NCBI RefSeq assembly: GCF_008727715.1
Contig: NZ_CP044218.1
Location: 1,612,001 to 1,676,000 of the forward strand
Length of the DNA stretch: 64,000 nt
Reading direction: 5' to 3'
Origin: Mesorhizobium terrae
GTDB taxonomy: Bacteria > Pseudomonadota > Alphaproteobacteria > Rhizobiales > Rhizobiaceae
The translations under genes were made by a program, and so were the position numbers. Every line of letters starts with the position of its first letter. Positions within the stretch are counted from its first letter, which is position 1. This document shows, piece by piece, positions 40,193 through 50,342 of this stretch. The notes below the pieces were generated by a model. That model worked only from the letters and a program-made list of their open reading frames with translations, searched no databases and had not been told where the DNA came from.

Positions 40193-40795
40193 ATGTACAA
40201 GGCCGTCGGATCGCGTGGATCGCGGGTTTCCCGCGTCGTGTGGATGCTGGAGGAGCTCGGCGAACCTTATGAATTCGTCCCGGTGAAATTGCGCTCTCCG
40301 GAAGCCTATGCGCTGAACCCTTCCGGCAAGGTGCCGATCCTGGTCGACGACGACTTCGTGCTGACCGATTCCGCGGCCATCTGCGTTTATCTGGCCGAAA
40401 AACATGCCGACAAGGGCATGGGCGCCAATCCGGGCCTCACCGGACGCGCCGAGATGGATTCCTGGATGCAATTCGCACAATCGGAATTCGAGGCGCCACT
40501 GTGGAACAAGCTGCGCCACCGCTTCATTCTGCCAAGCGAGTTGCGGGTCGATGTCGGCCCCGCCGCCACTCATGATTTCGCCTCCGAGGTCGACGCGCTC
40601 GACCGCCGACTGGGCGATAAGACCTATGCGCTGGGCGATCGGTTTTCCGCGATCGACGTGCTGCTTGGCGAGATGGGCGCCTGGGCCCGCGCGGGCAAGT
40701 TCCAGATCGCGTCCGACCGCGTCAACGCCTATATGGACCGCGTGCTGTCGCGCCCGGCGCGGACACGCGCGCAGGCCAAGTGCGCGCCCGCCTAA
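40193..40795 (+). CDS. Glutathione S-transferase family protein
   Basis: 200-aa GST: N-terminal thioredoxin-like domain with SRGSRVSRVVWMLEELGEPY, cis-Pro loop GKVPILVDDDF and TDSAAICVYLAEK, then an alpha-helical domain with GDRFSAIDVLLGEMG. Substrate unknown. A GGGAG-type ribosome site precedes ATG 40193. Confidence 0.9.
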   Translation: MYKAVGSRGSRVSRVVWMLEELGEPYEFVPVKLRSPEAYALNPSGKVPILVDDDFVLTDSAAICVYLAEKHADKGMGANPGLTGRAEMDSWMQFAQSEFEAPLWNKLRHRFILPSELRVDVGPAATHDFASEVDALDRRLGDKTYALGDRFSAIDVLLGEMGAWARAGKFQIASDRVNAYMDRVLSRPARTRAQAKCAPA

Positions 40796-40851
40796 GACGC
40801 AGCCCAAACCATCCGCCCAACATCAACGCCCAGAGATCCTTCGCGCACCAG

Positions 40852-41292
40852 ATGATTGTCCTTGCCTTCGCCCTTTCCGCGGTTCTGATCGCGATCACCT
40901 CGCTCCATGTCTACTGGGGCATCGGCGGCATCTGGCCGGGCACTGACGCAGCCTCTTGCGCCCGGACGGTGGTGGGCGCGAAAGGCGTTCAGGAGATGCC
41001 AACACCTTTCGCCTGTTTCGCCGTCGCCGCCTGCCTGGTGCTGGTCACACTGTGGCCGCTTGCGCTGATGGGCATCTTCGCGACACCGTTCCCGCAAGGC
41101 GGCCTCGCTGGCGCCGCTGTTCTGATTGCCATGGTCTTCATCGGCCGCGGCCTGGTCGCCTTCACGCCCTGGTGGCGTCGCCTCACCCCCGAACAGCCCT
41201 TCGCCCGGCTCGACCGGTTGTATTATTCGCCGCTCTGCCTGCTGATCGGCGCGGGGTTCGCGATCCTCGGCGTGTCGCAGTTCCCGGCTTGA
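40852..41292 (+). CDS. DUF3995 domain-containing membrane protein
   Basis: 146-aa protein with four hydrophobic helices and the family opening (ALSAVLIAITSLHVYWGIGG) followed by a CARTVVGAKG loop. It matches DUF3995 (PF13160), function unknown. ATG 40852 gives a hydrophobic start; the frame remains open upstream but is not membrane-like and overlaps the GST gene. Confidence 0.85.
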   Translation: MIVLAFALSAVLIAITSLHVYWGIGGIWPGTDAASCARTVVGAKGVQEMPTPFACFAVAACLVLVTLWPLALMGIFATPFPQGGLAGAAVLIAMVFIGRGLVAFTPWWRRLTPEQPFARLDRLYYSPLCLLIGAGFAILGVSQFPA

Positions 41293-41374
41293 GAAGATCG
41301 GGCTGGATCAGCGCTTTCCCGTTGCCGCTGCGGCCTGGACACGGCATTCTCGGCGTCTCAGGGAGAAAACAACG

Positions 41375-42142
41375 ATGAGCCTCGCGCGCCTGCAGAAGGA
41401 AACACCAACCAATTTGCCCTTCTATGAAGAGCGCGTCGATCTTGCCTGCGCGTTCCGCTGGACGGCGCGGCTCAACATGCACGAAGCCGTGGCGAACCAT
41501 TTCTCGCTGGCCGTCAACGATGACGGCACGCGCTTCCTGATGAACCCCAACCAGGTGCATTTCTCGCGCGTCAAGGCAAGCGATCTGCTTTTGATCGACG
41601 CCAACGATCCCGAAACGCTGGAAGGCCCCAACGCTCCCGATCCGACCGCCTGGGGCCTGCACGGCGCCATCCACCGCCGGGTGCCGCATGCGCGCTGCGT
41701 GATGCACGTGCATTCGATCCATGCCACCGTACTCGCCTCGCTGGCCGACTCGACATTGCCGCCGATCGACCAGAACACGGCTGGTTTCTTCAACCGCTAT
41801 GTCGTCGACGGGCATTATGGCGGCCTGGCTTTCGAGGAAGAGGGCGAGCGCTGTTCGCAGCTGCTGGCCGATCCCAAGCACAAGGTGATGATCATGGGCA
41901 ATCACGGCGTGCTGGTGATCGGCGATACGGTGGCGGATGCCTTCAACCGCATGTTCTATTTCGAACGGGCGGCCGAAACCTACATCAAGGCCCTGTGGAC
42001 CGGGCGGCCGCTGCGCGTGCTTTCCGACGCGATCGCCGAAAAGACGGCCGCCGAAATGGACGACTATCCCGGCCAGGCCGAACGGCATCTGGCGGAGTTG
42101 AAGGCAATCCTCGACGAGCAGGAACCTGTCTACCGCAACTGA
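41375..42142 (+). CDS. Class II aldolase/adducin family protein
   Basis: 255-aa zinc-dependent aldolase-fold protein. Metal ligands are likely the histidines in MHVHSIHATV and the one in GNHGVLVIGDT. Family members are fuculose-phosphate aldolase-type enzymes or decarboxylases; substrate is unknown. It is longer than sugar-phosphate aldolases and resembles the rhizobial adducin-like group. The HAD phosphatase gene downstream is convergent. Confidence 0.88.
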   Translation: MSLARLQKETPTNLPFYEERVDLACAFRWTARLNMHEAVANHFSLAVNDDGTRFLMNPNQVHFSRVKASDLLLIDANDPETLEGPNAPDPTAWGLHGAIHRRVPHARCVMHVHSIHATVLASLADSTLPPIDQNTAGFFNRYVVDGHYGGLAFEEEGERCSQLLADPKHKVMIMGNHGVLVIGDTVADAFNRMFYFERAAETYIKALWTGRPLRVLSDAIAEKTAAEMDDYPGQAERHLAELKAILDEQEPVYRN

Positions 42143-42151
42143 CGCGTTGCG

Positions 42152-42784
42152 TCAGAGGCCGAGTTCGGCGCGCAATTCTTCCGGTGTGAGTATAGCAACG
42201 GCGCCTGCCGGACCGGGCATCGGCTTCTCCGGCCAGAAGATCGTCTTCATGCCGGCGGCTAGGCCGGACATCGCCCCGGTCGTGCTGTCGTCGATGGCCA
42301 CGGCGTCCTTGGGATCGACACCGAACAGCCAGGCAGCGCGCAGGAACGGCTCCGGGTGAGGCTTGCCTTCGCGCACGTCGTTGCGACTCACCGTCTTCAT
42401 GCCGGCATGGGACAGGCCGACGGCGCCGAGATTGGCGTCGACGATCATGCGGTCGGAATTCGAAACCACCGCCTGTGGCACCCCGCGCGCCTGTAGCTCG
42501 CGGTAGATCTCAATCGCGCCCGGTCGCGGCTGCAGGCCGCAGACATTGGCGAGATAATAATCGTATTTGCGGGCGATCCACTCGTCGAAGGGCAAGGCGA
42601 GGCCGAATTCATCGCGCATCATGTCGTAGACGAAGGCGGCGGTCTTGCCGAGCACCCGCTCGTGCAGATCGGCGGGCGCGGTCAGGCCGACACCGCGCAT
42701 GGCGGAAACCAGCGCCGCATCATGCAATGGCTCGCTGTCGACAAGCGTTCCGTCCATGTCCCAGAAAACGGCTTTCGGCGTCAT
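42152..42784 (-). CDS. HAD family hydrolase (beta-phosphoglucomutase/phosphatase type)
   Basis: 210-aa HAD superfamily member. Motif I FWDMDGTLVDSEP carries nucleophile D9 and D11, motif II is VVSNSD, the motif III Lys is in EGKPHPEPFL and motif IV is AIDDSTTG. A helical cap between motifs I and II puts it in subfamily IA, as in sugar-phosphate phosphatases and beta-phosphoglucomutases. Start ATG 42784 begins the fold. Confidence 0.9.
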   Translation of the reverse strand: MTPKAVFWDMDGTLVDSEPLHDAALVSAMRGVGLTAPADLHERVLGKTAAFVYDMMRDEFGLALPFDEWIARKYDYYLANVCGLQPRPGAIEIYRELQARGVPQAVVSNSDRMIVDANLGAVGLSHAGMKTVSRNDVREGKPHPEPFLRAAWLFGVDPKDAVAIDDSTTGAMSGLAAGMKTIFWPEKPMPGPAGAVAILTPEELRAELGL

Positions 42785-42869
42785 CGGCGATCCTTTCGAC
42801 GCTGCTTCATAGAGGATTTGCGCAGCGTGACAACGGCTAACGCGCCCAGTGCGGCTATTTCCGCGAACC

Positions 42870-44285
42870 TCAGCGGAAGAAAACGAAGCCGATGACGACG
42901 AAGGCCGGAATGAGTATCGCGCCGGACCATAGCATATAGCCGAAAAAACCGGGCATCTTGACGCCCTGGTGGCGCGCGATGGCATAGACCATGAAATTCG
43001 GCGCGTTGCCGATATAGGTGTTGGCGCCCATGAAGACGGCGCCAGCCGAGATCGCGGCCAAGGTCTTCGCCAGCCCCGTCATCATGTGTTGCGCGTCACC
43101 GCCGGCCAGTTCGAAGAAGACGAGATAGGTCGGCGCATTGTCGAGGAACGAGGACAAGGCGCCGGTCAGCCAGAAATAGGCGAGATTGTCGGGCGCGCCA
43201 TCCGCCCCGGTCACCAGGGCAACGAGCGGCGCCAGCCCGCCGTTGGTGCCCGCCTTGAGGATGGCGATCACCGGGACGATACAAACGAAAATGGCGGCGA
43301 ACAGTTTCGCCACTTCGGCGATCGGCCCCCAGGCGAAGCCGTTGGCCTGGCGGTATTCCTTGCGCGACACCGCCAGCGACAGCAAGGCCAGCGCCATTAT
43401 CAGTGCGTCACGCACCAGGTTCTGCAGTTCGACCGCGACACCCAGCACGGAAAGCTCGACGCCCGGCTTCCAATAGGCCGACAAAAGGATCGCGCCGATG
43501 ACACCGGCCAGCAGCGGCAGATTGGCCAGGCCACGGATGCGCACCCTGGAATCCGGCGTCGGGTCCTTGATTTTTGGCTGCCCGGCCTCGCGCCGATGCA
43601 AGACCAGATCAAGCGCCAGAAAAGCCGCCAGAACGATGACGCCGGCAAGCAAGGTCTGCTGCCAGATATGCGTCGTCGTCCAGAAGAAGTCGACGCCGCG
43701 CAGGAAACCGACGAACAGCGGCGGGTCGCCGAGCGGCGTCAGCGCGCCGCCGATGTTGGAGACCAGGAAAATGAAGAAGATGACGACATGGGCGTTGAAC
43801 GGCCGGTTGTCGTTGGCGCGGATGACCGGGCGGATCATGATCATCGACGCACCGGTGGTGCCTACCACGGAAGCAAGCAGCGCGCCCAGCAGCAGGAGGC
43901 CGGCGTTGACGAGCGGCGTGCCATGGATGTTGCCGGCGACCAGAATGCCGCCGGAAATGGTGAACAACGCAAACAAAAGCACGATGAACGACAGATATTC
44001 GGTGATGAGCGTGTGCAGAACGGCATTCACCGCCAGCCCCGGTCCAAAGACCAGCGCCAGTGGCACGACCACAAGCACGGCCCAAAGCCCGGCGATCTTG
44101 CCGTAGTGATGTTCCCACAGATGGTGGAACAGCAATGGTCCGGTGGCGATCGACAAAAGCAGTCCGGCAAACGGCAAGGCCCACCACAACGACATCGTCG
44201 TTCCCGGCAAACCCTCGGTAGCCGAGGCCGGCGCCGCTGCCAAAACACAGCACGCGACCAGCGCCACAATCTTCGAAATATGCAC
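42870..44285 (-). CDS. Sodium:proton antiporter-like membrane protein (IT superfamily)
   Basis: About 471 aa with a cleavable-looking N-terminus (IVALVACCVLAAAPASA) and roughly twelve membrane segments. Conserved stretches LTPLGDPPLFVGFLRG and SFLDNAPTYLVFFELAGG are signatures of the NhaD/CitM-like ion transporter superfamily. Likely an Na+/H+ antiporter or related carboxylate carrier. The start is uncertain: GTG 44285 sits right after GGGGGAGG, so spacing is poor, but it opens onto the signal-like segment. Confidence 0.82.
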   Translation of the reverse strand: MHISKIVALVACCVLAAAPASATEGLPGTTMSLWWALPFAGLLLSIATGPLLFHHLWEHHYGKIAGLWAVLVVVPLALVFGPGLAVNAVLHTLITEYLSFIVLLFALFTISGGILVAGNIHGTPLVNAGLLLLGALLASVVGTTGASMIMIRPVIRANDNRPFNAHVVIFFIFLVSNIGGALTPLGDPPLFVGFLRGVDFFWTTTHIWQQTLLAGVIVLAAFLALDLVLHRREAGQPKIKDPTPDSRVRIRGLANLPLLAGVIGAILLSAYWKPGVELSVLGVAVELQNLVRDALIMALALLSLAVSRKEYRQANGFAWGPIAEVAKLFAAIFVCIVPVIAILKAGTNGGLAPLVALVTGADGAPDNLAYFWLTGALSSFLDNAPTYLVFFELAGGDAQHMMTGLAKTLAAISAGAVFMGANTYIGNAPNFMVYAIARHQGVKMPGFFGYMLWSGAILIPAFVVIGFVFFR

Positions 44286-44340
44286 CCTCCCCCAGCCCTT
44301 CACTTGCTTCAGCCGACTGCGTGCCGTTGCCTGGACACCA

Positions 44341-44940
44341 TCAGACCAAGGTGACGCCAGCGGCTCGCATGCGCCCGAGCATGGTGTCGACCGAACCATT
44401 CAGGTCGATGCCACGGCAGGCGTCGAGGCGTACCGTCGTGGCAAATCCCTGTTTAGCGGCGTCGAGTGCGGAGAAGGCCACGCAGAAATCCGTGGCGAGA
44501 CCGACCAGCGTGATCGCGCCGATGTTGCGCTCGCGCAAATAGCCGGCAAGGCCGGTCGGCGTGACATGGTCGTTCTCGAAGAAGGCGGAATAGCTGTCGA
44601 TGCCCGGGCGAAATCCCTTGCGGATGATCAGTTCGGCCTTGCTCCAGGCCAGGCCCGAATGGAAATCCGAGCCGATGCTGCCCTGGATGCAATGGTCCGG
44701 CCACAGGGTTTGCGGCCCGTAGGGCATTTCGATCATTTCGAAAGGCTGCTTGCCCGGATGGCTGGAAGCGAAGCTGGAATGGCCGGCCGGGTGCCAGTCC
44801 TGCGTCATCACCACGTGCTCGGCATTGCGGATCAGGTCGTTGACCAACGGGACGATCTCGTCGCCGCCCGTCACTGCAAGAGCGCCACCGGGACAAAAGT
44901 CGTTCTGCAGGTCGACGACGATCAGCGCTTCATCAGCCAT
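44341..44940 (-). CDS. pncA: Nicotinamidase
   Basis: 199-aa isochorismatase-fold amidase converting nicotinamide to nicotinate for NAD salvage. Catalytic Asp in IVVDLQNDFCPGG, metal ligands in TQDWHPAGHSSF, Lys in IIRKGFRPG and nucleophile Cys in LATDFCVAFSA are all present. It is divergent from the molybdenum hydroxylase operon, which includes a 6-hydroxynicotinate reductase homologue, so a link to nicotinate metabolism is possible but not shown. Confidence 0.95.
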   Translation of the reverse strand: MADEALIVVDLQNDFCPGGALAVTGGDEIVPLVNDLIRNAEHVVMTQDWHPAGHSSFASSHPGKQPFEMIEMPYGPQTLWPDHCIQGSIGSDFHSGLAWSKAELIIRKGFRPGIDSYSAFFENDHVTPTGLAGYLRERNIGAITLVGLATDFCVAFSALDAAKQGFATTVRLDACRGIDLNGSVDTMLGRMRAAGVTLV

Positions 44941-45066
44941 GGAGCCACCTTTCAGCCAATTGGGAGGCCGCCTTGGCGACCGGGGTGCAGAAACTCGACC
45001 AGATGACCGCCGGCGTCAACCTCCAACGCCCGCGACCGTCATCGAAGTCGATGCACCACCTGTGCT

Positions 45067-45107
45067 TTGACAAAGACCACCATGCTGATATCATTTGCAT
45101 ACGAATG
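45067..45107 (+). promoter_or_regulatory. Promoter and palindromic operator of the molybdenum hydroxylase operon
   Basis: Consensus-like -35 TTGACA (45067-45072), 16-nt spacer and -10 TATCAT (45089-45094). The palindrome CATTTGCATACGAATG (45092-45107) overlaps the -10 and start site, as expected for repression. It lies 72 bp before the first gene. A close copy lies at 56193-56208. Confidence 0.6.
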
Positions 45108-45178
45108 AATTTGCCGGCGATGCACCGGCCGATCTTCAGGGGAAAAGGCCTCTTTCGAGAGGCACCGGGAAGGCAGGC

Positions 45179-46039
45179 GTGATCCGTTACGCGAAACCCG
45201 CCACACTCGACCAGGCGCTCACGCTGCTCGGCGAAACCTCGTGGCGCGTGCTTGCCGGCAGCACTGATTTCTACCCTGCGCAAGGCAACCGCCCGATCCG
45301 CGAAAACATTCTCGATATCAACGGCATTGCCGCCCTGCGCGGCGTGACCGAGACCGACACGCATTGGCTGATCGGCGCCCGCACGACCTGGAGCGATATC
45401 ATCCAGCAGCCGCTTCCCGCAGCCTTTGACGCACTGAAGCAGGCGGCGCGCGAGGTTGGTTCGCCACAGATCCAGAACGTCGCAACGATAGCAGGCAATC
45501 TGTGCAACGCCTCGCCCGCAGCCGACGGCGTACCGGCCTTGCTTACGCTCGACGCCGAGGTGGAATTGCGATCGCAAGCATCTAGTCGTCACCTGCCGCT
45601 CTCCGCCTTTGTTCTTGGCAACCGCCGCACCGCGCGTAAACCCAACGAACTGGTCACTGCAATCCGTGTGTCCAAGGCAAGTGCGACCGGGACATCGGCC
45701 TTCGTCAAGCTCGGTGCACGGCGCTACCTGGTGATCTCGATTGCCATGGCGGCGGCAAGGCTGATCATCGACGACGGCATCGTCCAGCAGGCGGCGATCG
45801 CGGTCGGGGCGTGTTCGGCCGTGGCGACACGGTTGCCGGACCTGGAACGGATGCTCGTTGGCCGCCCCGCGGATCGGCAGCTCGCCGATATTGCCAACAT
45901 CGCCCCGATGCCGCAGCTGTCGCCAATCGACGATGTCCGCGGCTCCGCCGGCTACCGGCTGGAAGCGGCGCACCGGATCGTCGCCCGCGCGATCGACAGC
46001 GCCGCTGGCCTGCCGCACCAGACGGAGGTGGCGGCATGA
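45179..46039 (+). CDS. Xanthine dehydrogenase family FAD-binding subunit
   Basis: 286-aa medium subunit (CoxM/XdhB type). N-terminal FAD domain: [20 protein letters not shown] and the [20 protein letters not shown] loop, which holds flavin phosphates; C-terminal CO-dehydrogenase flavoprotein domain follows. It passes electrons from the 2Fe-2S clusters of its partner. The start is GTG 45179. The stop overlaps the start of the fused iron-sulfur/molybdenum subunit gene (ATGA). Confidence 0.9.
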   Translation: MIRYAKPATLDQALTLLGETSWRVLAGSTDFYPAQGNRPIRENILDINGIAALRGVTETDTHWLIGARTTWSDIIQQPLPAAFDALKQAAREVGSPQIQNVATIAGNLCNASPAADGVPALLTLDAEVELRSQASSRHLPLSAFVLGNRRTARKPNELVTAIRVSKASATGTSAFVKLGARRYLVISIAMAAARLIIDDGIVQQAAIAVGACSAVATRLPDLERMLVGRPADRQLADIANIAPMPQLSPIDDVRGSAGYRLEAAHRIVARAIDSAAGLPHQTEVAA

Positions 46040-48810
46040 GTATGGAGCGCGCCGACATCACCTTCCTGGTCAACGCCGCGCCCGTCACCGTCAGCGTGCC
46101 GCCGGTCTCCCGACTGTCTTGCGTTCTGCGCGACGAGTTGCGGCTCACCGGCACCAAGGTCGGCTGCGATGCCGGCGATTGCGGCGCCTGCACCGTGCTG
46201 GTCGACGGCCAACCTGTCTGCGCCTGCCTGACGCCGGCCGCCGCCGTCGCCGGGGCGGCGGTGACCACGGTCGAGGGGCTGGCGAATGGGCGCCTGTCGG
46301 CGCTGCAAGCGTCGTTTCTCAGGCACGGCGCGGCACAATGCGGCATCTGCACGCCCGGCCTGCTGGTGACCGCGACGGCGTTGCTGGAGAAAAATCCGCA
46401 CCCCAGCGAGGCGGAGGTGCGGGATGCGCTGGGCGGAATCCTGTGCCGCTGCACCGGCTACCGCAAGATCATCGCCGCCGTCATGGACGTGGCGGCGATG
46501 GAACTTGCCCACCGCGACACCGATCTCGATTTCCGCCTGCCGGAGGCTGGAAAGGCCGTTGGCGCCTCGCCCATTCGGCTGGATGGCGTGCCGAAAGTAA
46601 CAGGCGCCGAAAAGTTCGGCGGCGATTCCTTTCCCGAAAACGCGCTGGCAGTGCTTGTGCTGCGCTCGCCGCACCACCATGCCCGCTTCGCCTTTGGCGA
46701 TCTTGATGCCTGGGTAAAGGCACATCCCGGCGTGGCCGGCATTTTCACCGCCGCCGACATTCCGGGAAGGAACCGGTTCGGCGTCATCCCGGCTTTTGCC
46801 GATCAACCGGCGCTGGCGGAAGGCATGGCGCGGTTCCGTGGCGAAGCGGTGGCGCTGATCGCGGCCGAACGCGCGGTCGCCGGCGATCTCGACCTCGGCG
46901 ATTTTCCCATCGAATGGGCGCAGGAACCACACACGCTTTCGATGGAAGAGGCCCTCGCCGACGGGGCGAGTTTGATCCATCAGGATCGCGTCGCCAATCT
47001 GCTGACCAAGGGGCTTGTCGAGCGCGGCACGCCGGAGGAAGCCCTCGCGCAGGCCTTCATCACCGCATCGAGCCGCATCGAAACCTCTTTCGTCGAACAC
47101 GCCTATATCGAACCGGAGGCCGGTTTTGCCTATCTGGACGGTGACACACTGGTCGTCGTGGCCTGCACGCAGGCGCCCTATATGGACCGCGACGATACTG
47201 CCCGCGTCCTCGGCATGCCGGCCGAAAAGGTGCGCATCGTGCCGACGGCGACCGGCGGCGGCTTCGGTTCCAAGCTCGACATCTCCGTACAGCCGCTGAT
47301 CGGCCTGGTAACGCTGAAGACCGGCCGACCGGCGGCACTCGCCTTCACGCGCACCGAATCGATGATGGCGACGACCAAACGCCACCCGGCGATCATGCGG
47401 GCAACGGCCGGCGCGAGCGCGGACGGCATCATCAGCGCCATGGTGTTCGACGCAGACTTCAACACCGGCGCGTATGCGAGCTGGGGACCGACGGTCGCCA
47501 ATCGCGTGCCGGTGCATGCGAGCGGCCCCTATGCGACGCCGCACTACCGGGCCGAAGGCCGTGCCATTCACACCAACGGACCAATTTCCGGCGCTTTCCG
47601 TGGCTTCGGCGTGCCGCAGGCAACGATCATACAGGAGGCGCTCTACGATCAGCTGGCCGACCGGCTCGGCATCGACCGGCTGGCCTTCCGCCTCCGCAAC
47701 TGTCTTCGGAACGGCTCCGAAACGGTTACCGGCCAGAAACTGGAGGCGGGTGTGGGCATCGGGGCCTGCCTTGAAGCGCTCGAACCGCATTGGGCGCGCG
47801 CCATGAGCGAGGCCGAGGCCTTCAATGCCGGCGAGGAGGCGAGACATTTCTCGAGGCGGCGCGGCGTCGGCATCGCCTCCTGCTGGTATGGCTGCGGCAA
47901 CACCTCGCTGCCCAACCCGTCCACCATCAGGGTTGGCATATCGCCGGCCGGAACCGTTATCCTGCATCAGGGTGCTGTCGACATCGGCCAGGGCTCCAAC
48001 ACCGTCATTGCCCAGATCTGCGCGGATGCGCTGGGGTTGCCGCTGGAAGCGTTTGTCTTGAAGGGCGCGGACACCGCGATCTCGCCGGACGCCGGCAAGA
48101 CATCCGCCTCGCGCCAGACCTTCGTCACCGGTAAGGCAGCCGAAAAGGCCGGCCGCACGCTGCGCGAAAGCATGCTGCGTTATGCCAATGTCTCCGATGC
48201 CGCGTCGTTTTCCCTCGATGGTGGCGCGCTTGTCATCCGCGAGGGCGATGCACGGCGTCGCATCGATCTCGTTGGCCTTCCGGCGGACGCGGACGGTTTC
48301 GTGTTCCGGGCCGAGGGGACCTACGACCCGCCCACCTCGCCGCTCGACGCCAAGGGACAAGGCAGTCCCTATGCCGTTTATGGCTACGGCGCGCAGATGG
48401 CCGAGCTCGAGGTGGATCTCGCGCTGGGCACGGTGAAATTGCTGAAGATCACCGCGGCCCACGATGTCGGCAAGGCGATCAACCCGATCCTGGCCGAGGG
48501 TCAGATCGAAGGCGGTATCGCACAAGGTATCGGCATGGCGCTGATGGAAGAATACATTCCCGGCCGCACCGAGAACCTGCACGACTATCTGATCCCGACC
48601 ATCGGCGACGTGCCGCCGATCGAGACGATCCTGGTCGAGGTTCCCGATCCCGAGGGGCCGTTTGGCGCCAAGGGGCTGGGCGAACATTCGCTGATCCCGA
48701 CCGCGCCAGCCATCCTCAATGCCATCCGCCACGCCACCGGCGTGACGATGACGAAGGTGCCGGCGACGCCGTCGCGGGTGCTCGCGGCAATCCAGGCGGC
48801 ATCGCGATGA
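46036..48810 (+). CDS. Molybdenum hydroxylase, fused 2Fe-2S and molybdopterin subunits
   Basis: 924-aa fusion. Residues 1-160 form the small subunit: plant-type cluster ligands C44, C49, C52, C64, then C102, C105, C137, C139 (CGICTPG, CRCTGY). From about 185 on is the Mo subunit with [21 protein letters not shown] and the likely catalytic Glu in [10 protein letters not shown]. The enzyme class hydroxylates N-heterocycles or aldehydes with water. Separate small and large subunits are more common; the S-L fusion with a free FAD subunit is less usual. Substrate unknown. It overlaps the next gene by 4 nt. Confidence 0.92.
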   Translation: MSMERADITFLVNAAPVTVSVPPVSRLSCVLRDELRLTGTKVGCDAGDCGACTVLVDGQPVCACLTPAAAVAGAAVTTVEGLANGRLSALQASFLRHGAAQCGICTPGLLVTATALLEKNPHPSEAEVRDALGGILCRCTGYRKIIAAVMDVAAMELAHRDTDLDFRLPEAGKAVGASPIRLDGVPKVTGAEKFGGDSFPENALAVLVLRSPHHHARFAFGDLDAWVKAHPGVAGIFTAADIPGRNRFGVIPAFADQPALAEGMARFRGEAVALIAAERAVAGDLDLGDFPIEWAQEPHTLSMEEALADGASLIHQDRVANLLTKGLVERGTPEEALAQAFITASSRIETSFVEHAYIEPEAGFAYLDGDTLVVVACTQAPYMDRDDTARVLGMPAEKVRIVPTATGGGFGSKLDISVQPLIGLVTLKTGRPAALAFTRTESMMATTKRHPAIMRATAGASADGIISAMVFDADFNTGAYASWGPTVANRVPVHASGPYATPHYRAEGRAIHTNGPISGAFRGFGVPQATIIQEALYDQLADRLGIDRLAFRLRNCLRNGSETVTGQKLEAGVGIGACLEALEPHWARAMSEAEAFNAGEEARHFSRRRGVGIASCWYGCGNTSLPNPSTIRVGISPAGTVILHQGAVDIGQGSNTVIAQICADALGLPLEAFVLKGADTAISPDAGKTSASRQTFVTGKAAEKAGRTLRESMLRYANVSDAASFSLDGGALVIREGDARRRIDLVGLPADADGFVFRAEGTYDPPTSPLDAKGQGSPYAVYGYGAQMAELEVDLALGTVKLLKITAAHDVGKAINPILAEGQIEGGIAQGIGMALMEEYIPGRTENLHDYLIPTIGDVPPIETILVEVPDPEGPFGAKGLGEHSLIPTAPAILNAIRHATGVTMTKVPATPSRVLAAIQAASR

Positions 48811-50342
48811 GCGAACTGGCCGAACGCTTCGAAACCCACGACCCCGGCGAGAAGTCGGTTGCGGAGAAGATCCGCTGCGATGCCTGCCCGGTTATGTGCT
48901 ACATCGCCGACGGTCGCAGCGGCGCCTGCGACCGCTATGGAAATCGCGACGGCCGCATCGTGCGGCTCGATCCGCTGACGATCCTCGACCATGCCGCAGA
49001 GACCGGGCAGCCGGTTGTGCCCTTCGGCGCCGAGGGAGAAGCCTGGGCCGGCGAACTCGTCAACACCGGCCGGCGCTTTGTGACGGCGATCGGTGCTGGC
49101 ACCACCTATCCCGACTACAAGCCGGCGCCATTCATCGTCAGCCAGGAGGTCGAGGGCGTCGATCTCGTCACGGTAGTGACCGAAGGCATCTTCTCCTACT
49201 GCGGCGTCAAGGTGAAGATCGACACCGACCGCCATATCGGCGACGAGACGGCAACCGTGCGGTCGGCGGGCGAAGCGATCGGCCATATCACCACCGGCGA
49301 ATACGGTTCGCAGATGCTGTCGCTCGGCGGCGTGCATCATCTGACCGGCGGGTCCAAGGCGGAAGGCCGTGCCACTTGCGACGCGCTTCTGGCATTGTGC
49401 AACAAGCAACCGGTCGAGCTTACCATCGACGGCGGTGCCAGCATCGTCGTGCAGGCAGGCAAGGCGCCGGTAATCGACGGCCAACTGGAACAGCGCATGC
49501 GGGTCGGTTGCGGGTCGGCCACCATCGGCATGTTCGCGGCGCAATGGCGCGGGCTGGTCGACGAGGTCGTCGTCGTCGACGATCACATCACCGGCGTCGT
49601 TTCCGAACACCAGGCGGGCAAGGTGCTGGGCTGGGCCGACACGGGCATCCGCATCATTGGGCGCCGCTCGACGCCCGGCCGCTATTTCAAGGTATCGGAA
49701 CCCGGGCTCGGCTGGGGCGGCACGACCATCGACGACCCGCTGTCCATTCTGGGTCCATGGAACGCGGCGAAAGGCGCGCGGCCGGGCCTGTCGCTGCTGA
49801 TGGTCTCCACCACCGGCGAGCAGTTTGCCTATTACGAACTGGACGAGGCATTGCGACCGATTGAAAAACCGTTCCCGGAGCGGCTCGGCAAATCGGTCTC
49901 GCTCATTGAGGAGAATTGTGAACCGGCGCTGTGTACGGTGCTGTTCGTCGGCGGCGCCGGCGGCAGCCTGAGAGCCGGCGTGACCGAAAACCCGGTCAAC
50001 TTGACCCGCTCCGTGCAACGTCTGGAAACCTATGTCACCGTCGGAGGCGCCCCGGTCTATGTCTGGCCGGGCGGCGGTATCACCCTGATGGTCGACGTCA
50101 GCCGCGTGCCGGACGGTGCCTTCGGCTACGTGCCGACACCGGCGCTGGTGGCGCCGATCGAATTCACGCTGCGCCGCGACGACTATCTGAGGCTCGGCGG
50201 CTACGAGGCGGAAATCCGCAGCCTTGCCGACGTCTTCGCGCATGGCGGCGAATATCTTAACGCGCGCCGCAGCGCCGCTGCGCCAGGCGAAAATCCCTGG
50301 CCACCGCTGGTGCAGTTGCGACAGGGCGGAAGCGCGCGATGA
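48807..50342 (+). CDS. 6-hydroxynicotinate reductase-like iron-sulfur protein
   Basis: 511 aa. The N-terminus carries C24-x2-C27-x3-C31-x9-C41 ([20 protein letters not shown]), a likely [4Fe-4S] site. The rest, with [30 protein letters not shown] and [15 protein letters not shown], matches the 6-hydroxynicotinate reductase family first known from Eubacterium nicotinate fermentation, where it reduces the pyridone ring with ferredoxin. Many alphaproteobacterial members are uncharacterised. ATGA overlaps at both ends tie it to the Mo hydroxylase and the UPF0280 gene. Confidence 0.83.
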   Translation: MSELAERFETHDPGEKSVAEKIRCDACPVMCYIADGRSGACDRYGNRDGRIVRLDPLTILDHAAETGQPVVPFGAEGEAWAGELVNTGRRFVTAIGAGTTYPDYKPAPFIVSQEVEGVDLVTVVTEGIFSYCGVKVKIDTDRHIGDETATVRSAGEAIGHITTGEYGSQMLSLGGVHHLTGGSKAEGRATCDALLALCNKQPVELTIDGGASIVVQAGKAPVIDGQLEQRMRVGCGSATIGMFAAQWRGLVDEVVVVDDHITGVVSEHQAGKVLGWADTGIRIIGRRSTPGRYFKVSEPGLGWGGTTIDDPLSILGPWNAAKGARPGLSLLMVSTTGEQFAYYELDEALRPIEKPFPERLGKSVSLIEENCEPALCTVLFVGGAGGSLRAGVTENPVNLTRSVQRLETYVTVGGAPVYVWPGGGITLMVDVSRVPDGAFGYVPTPALVAPIEFTLRRDDYLRLGGYEAEIRSLADVFAHGGEYLNARRSAAAPGENPWPPLVQLRQGGSAR

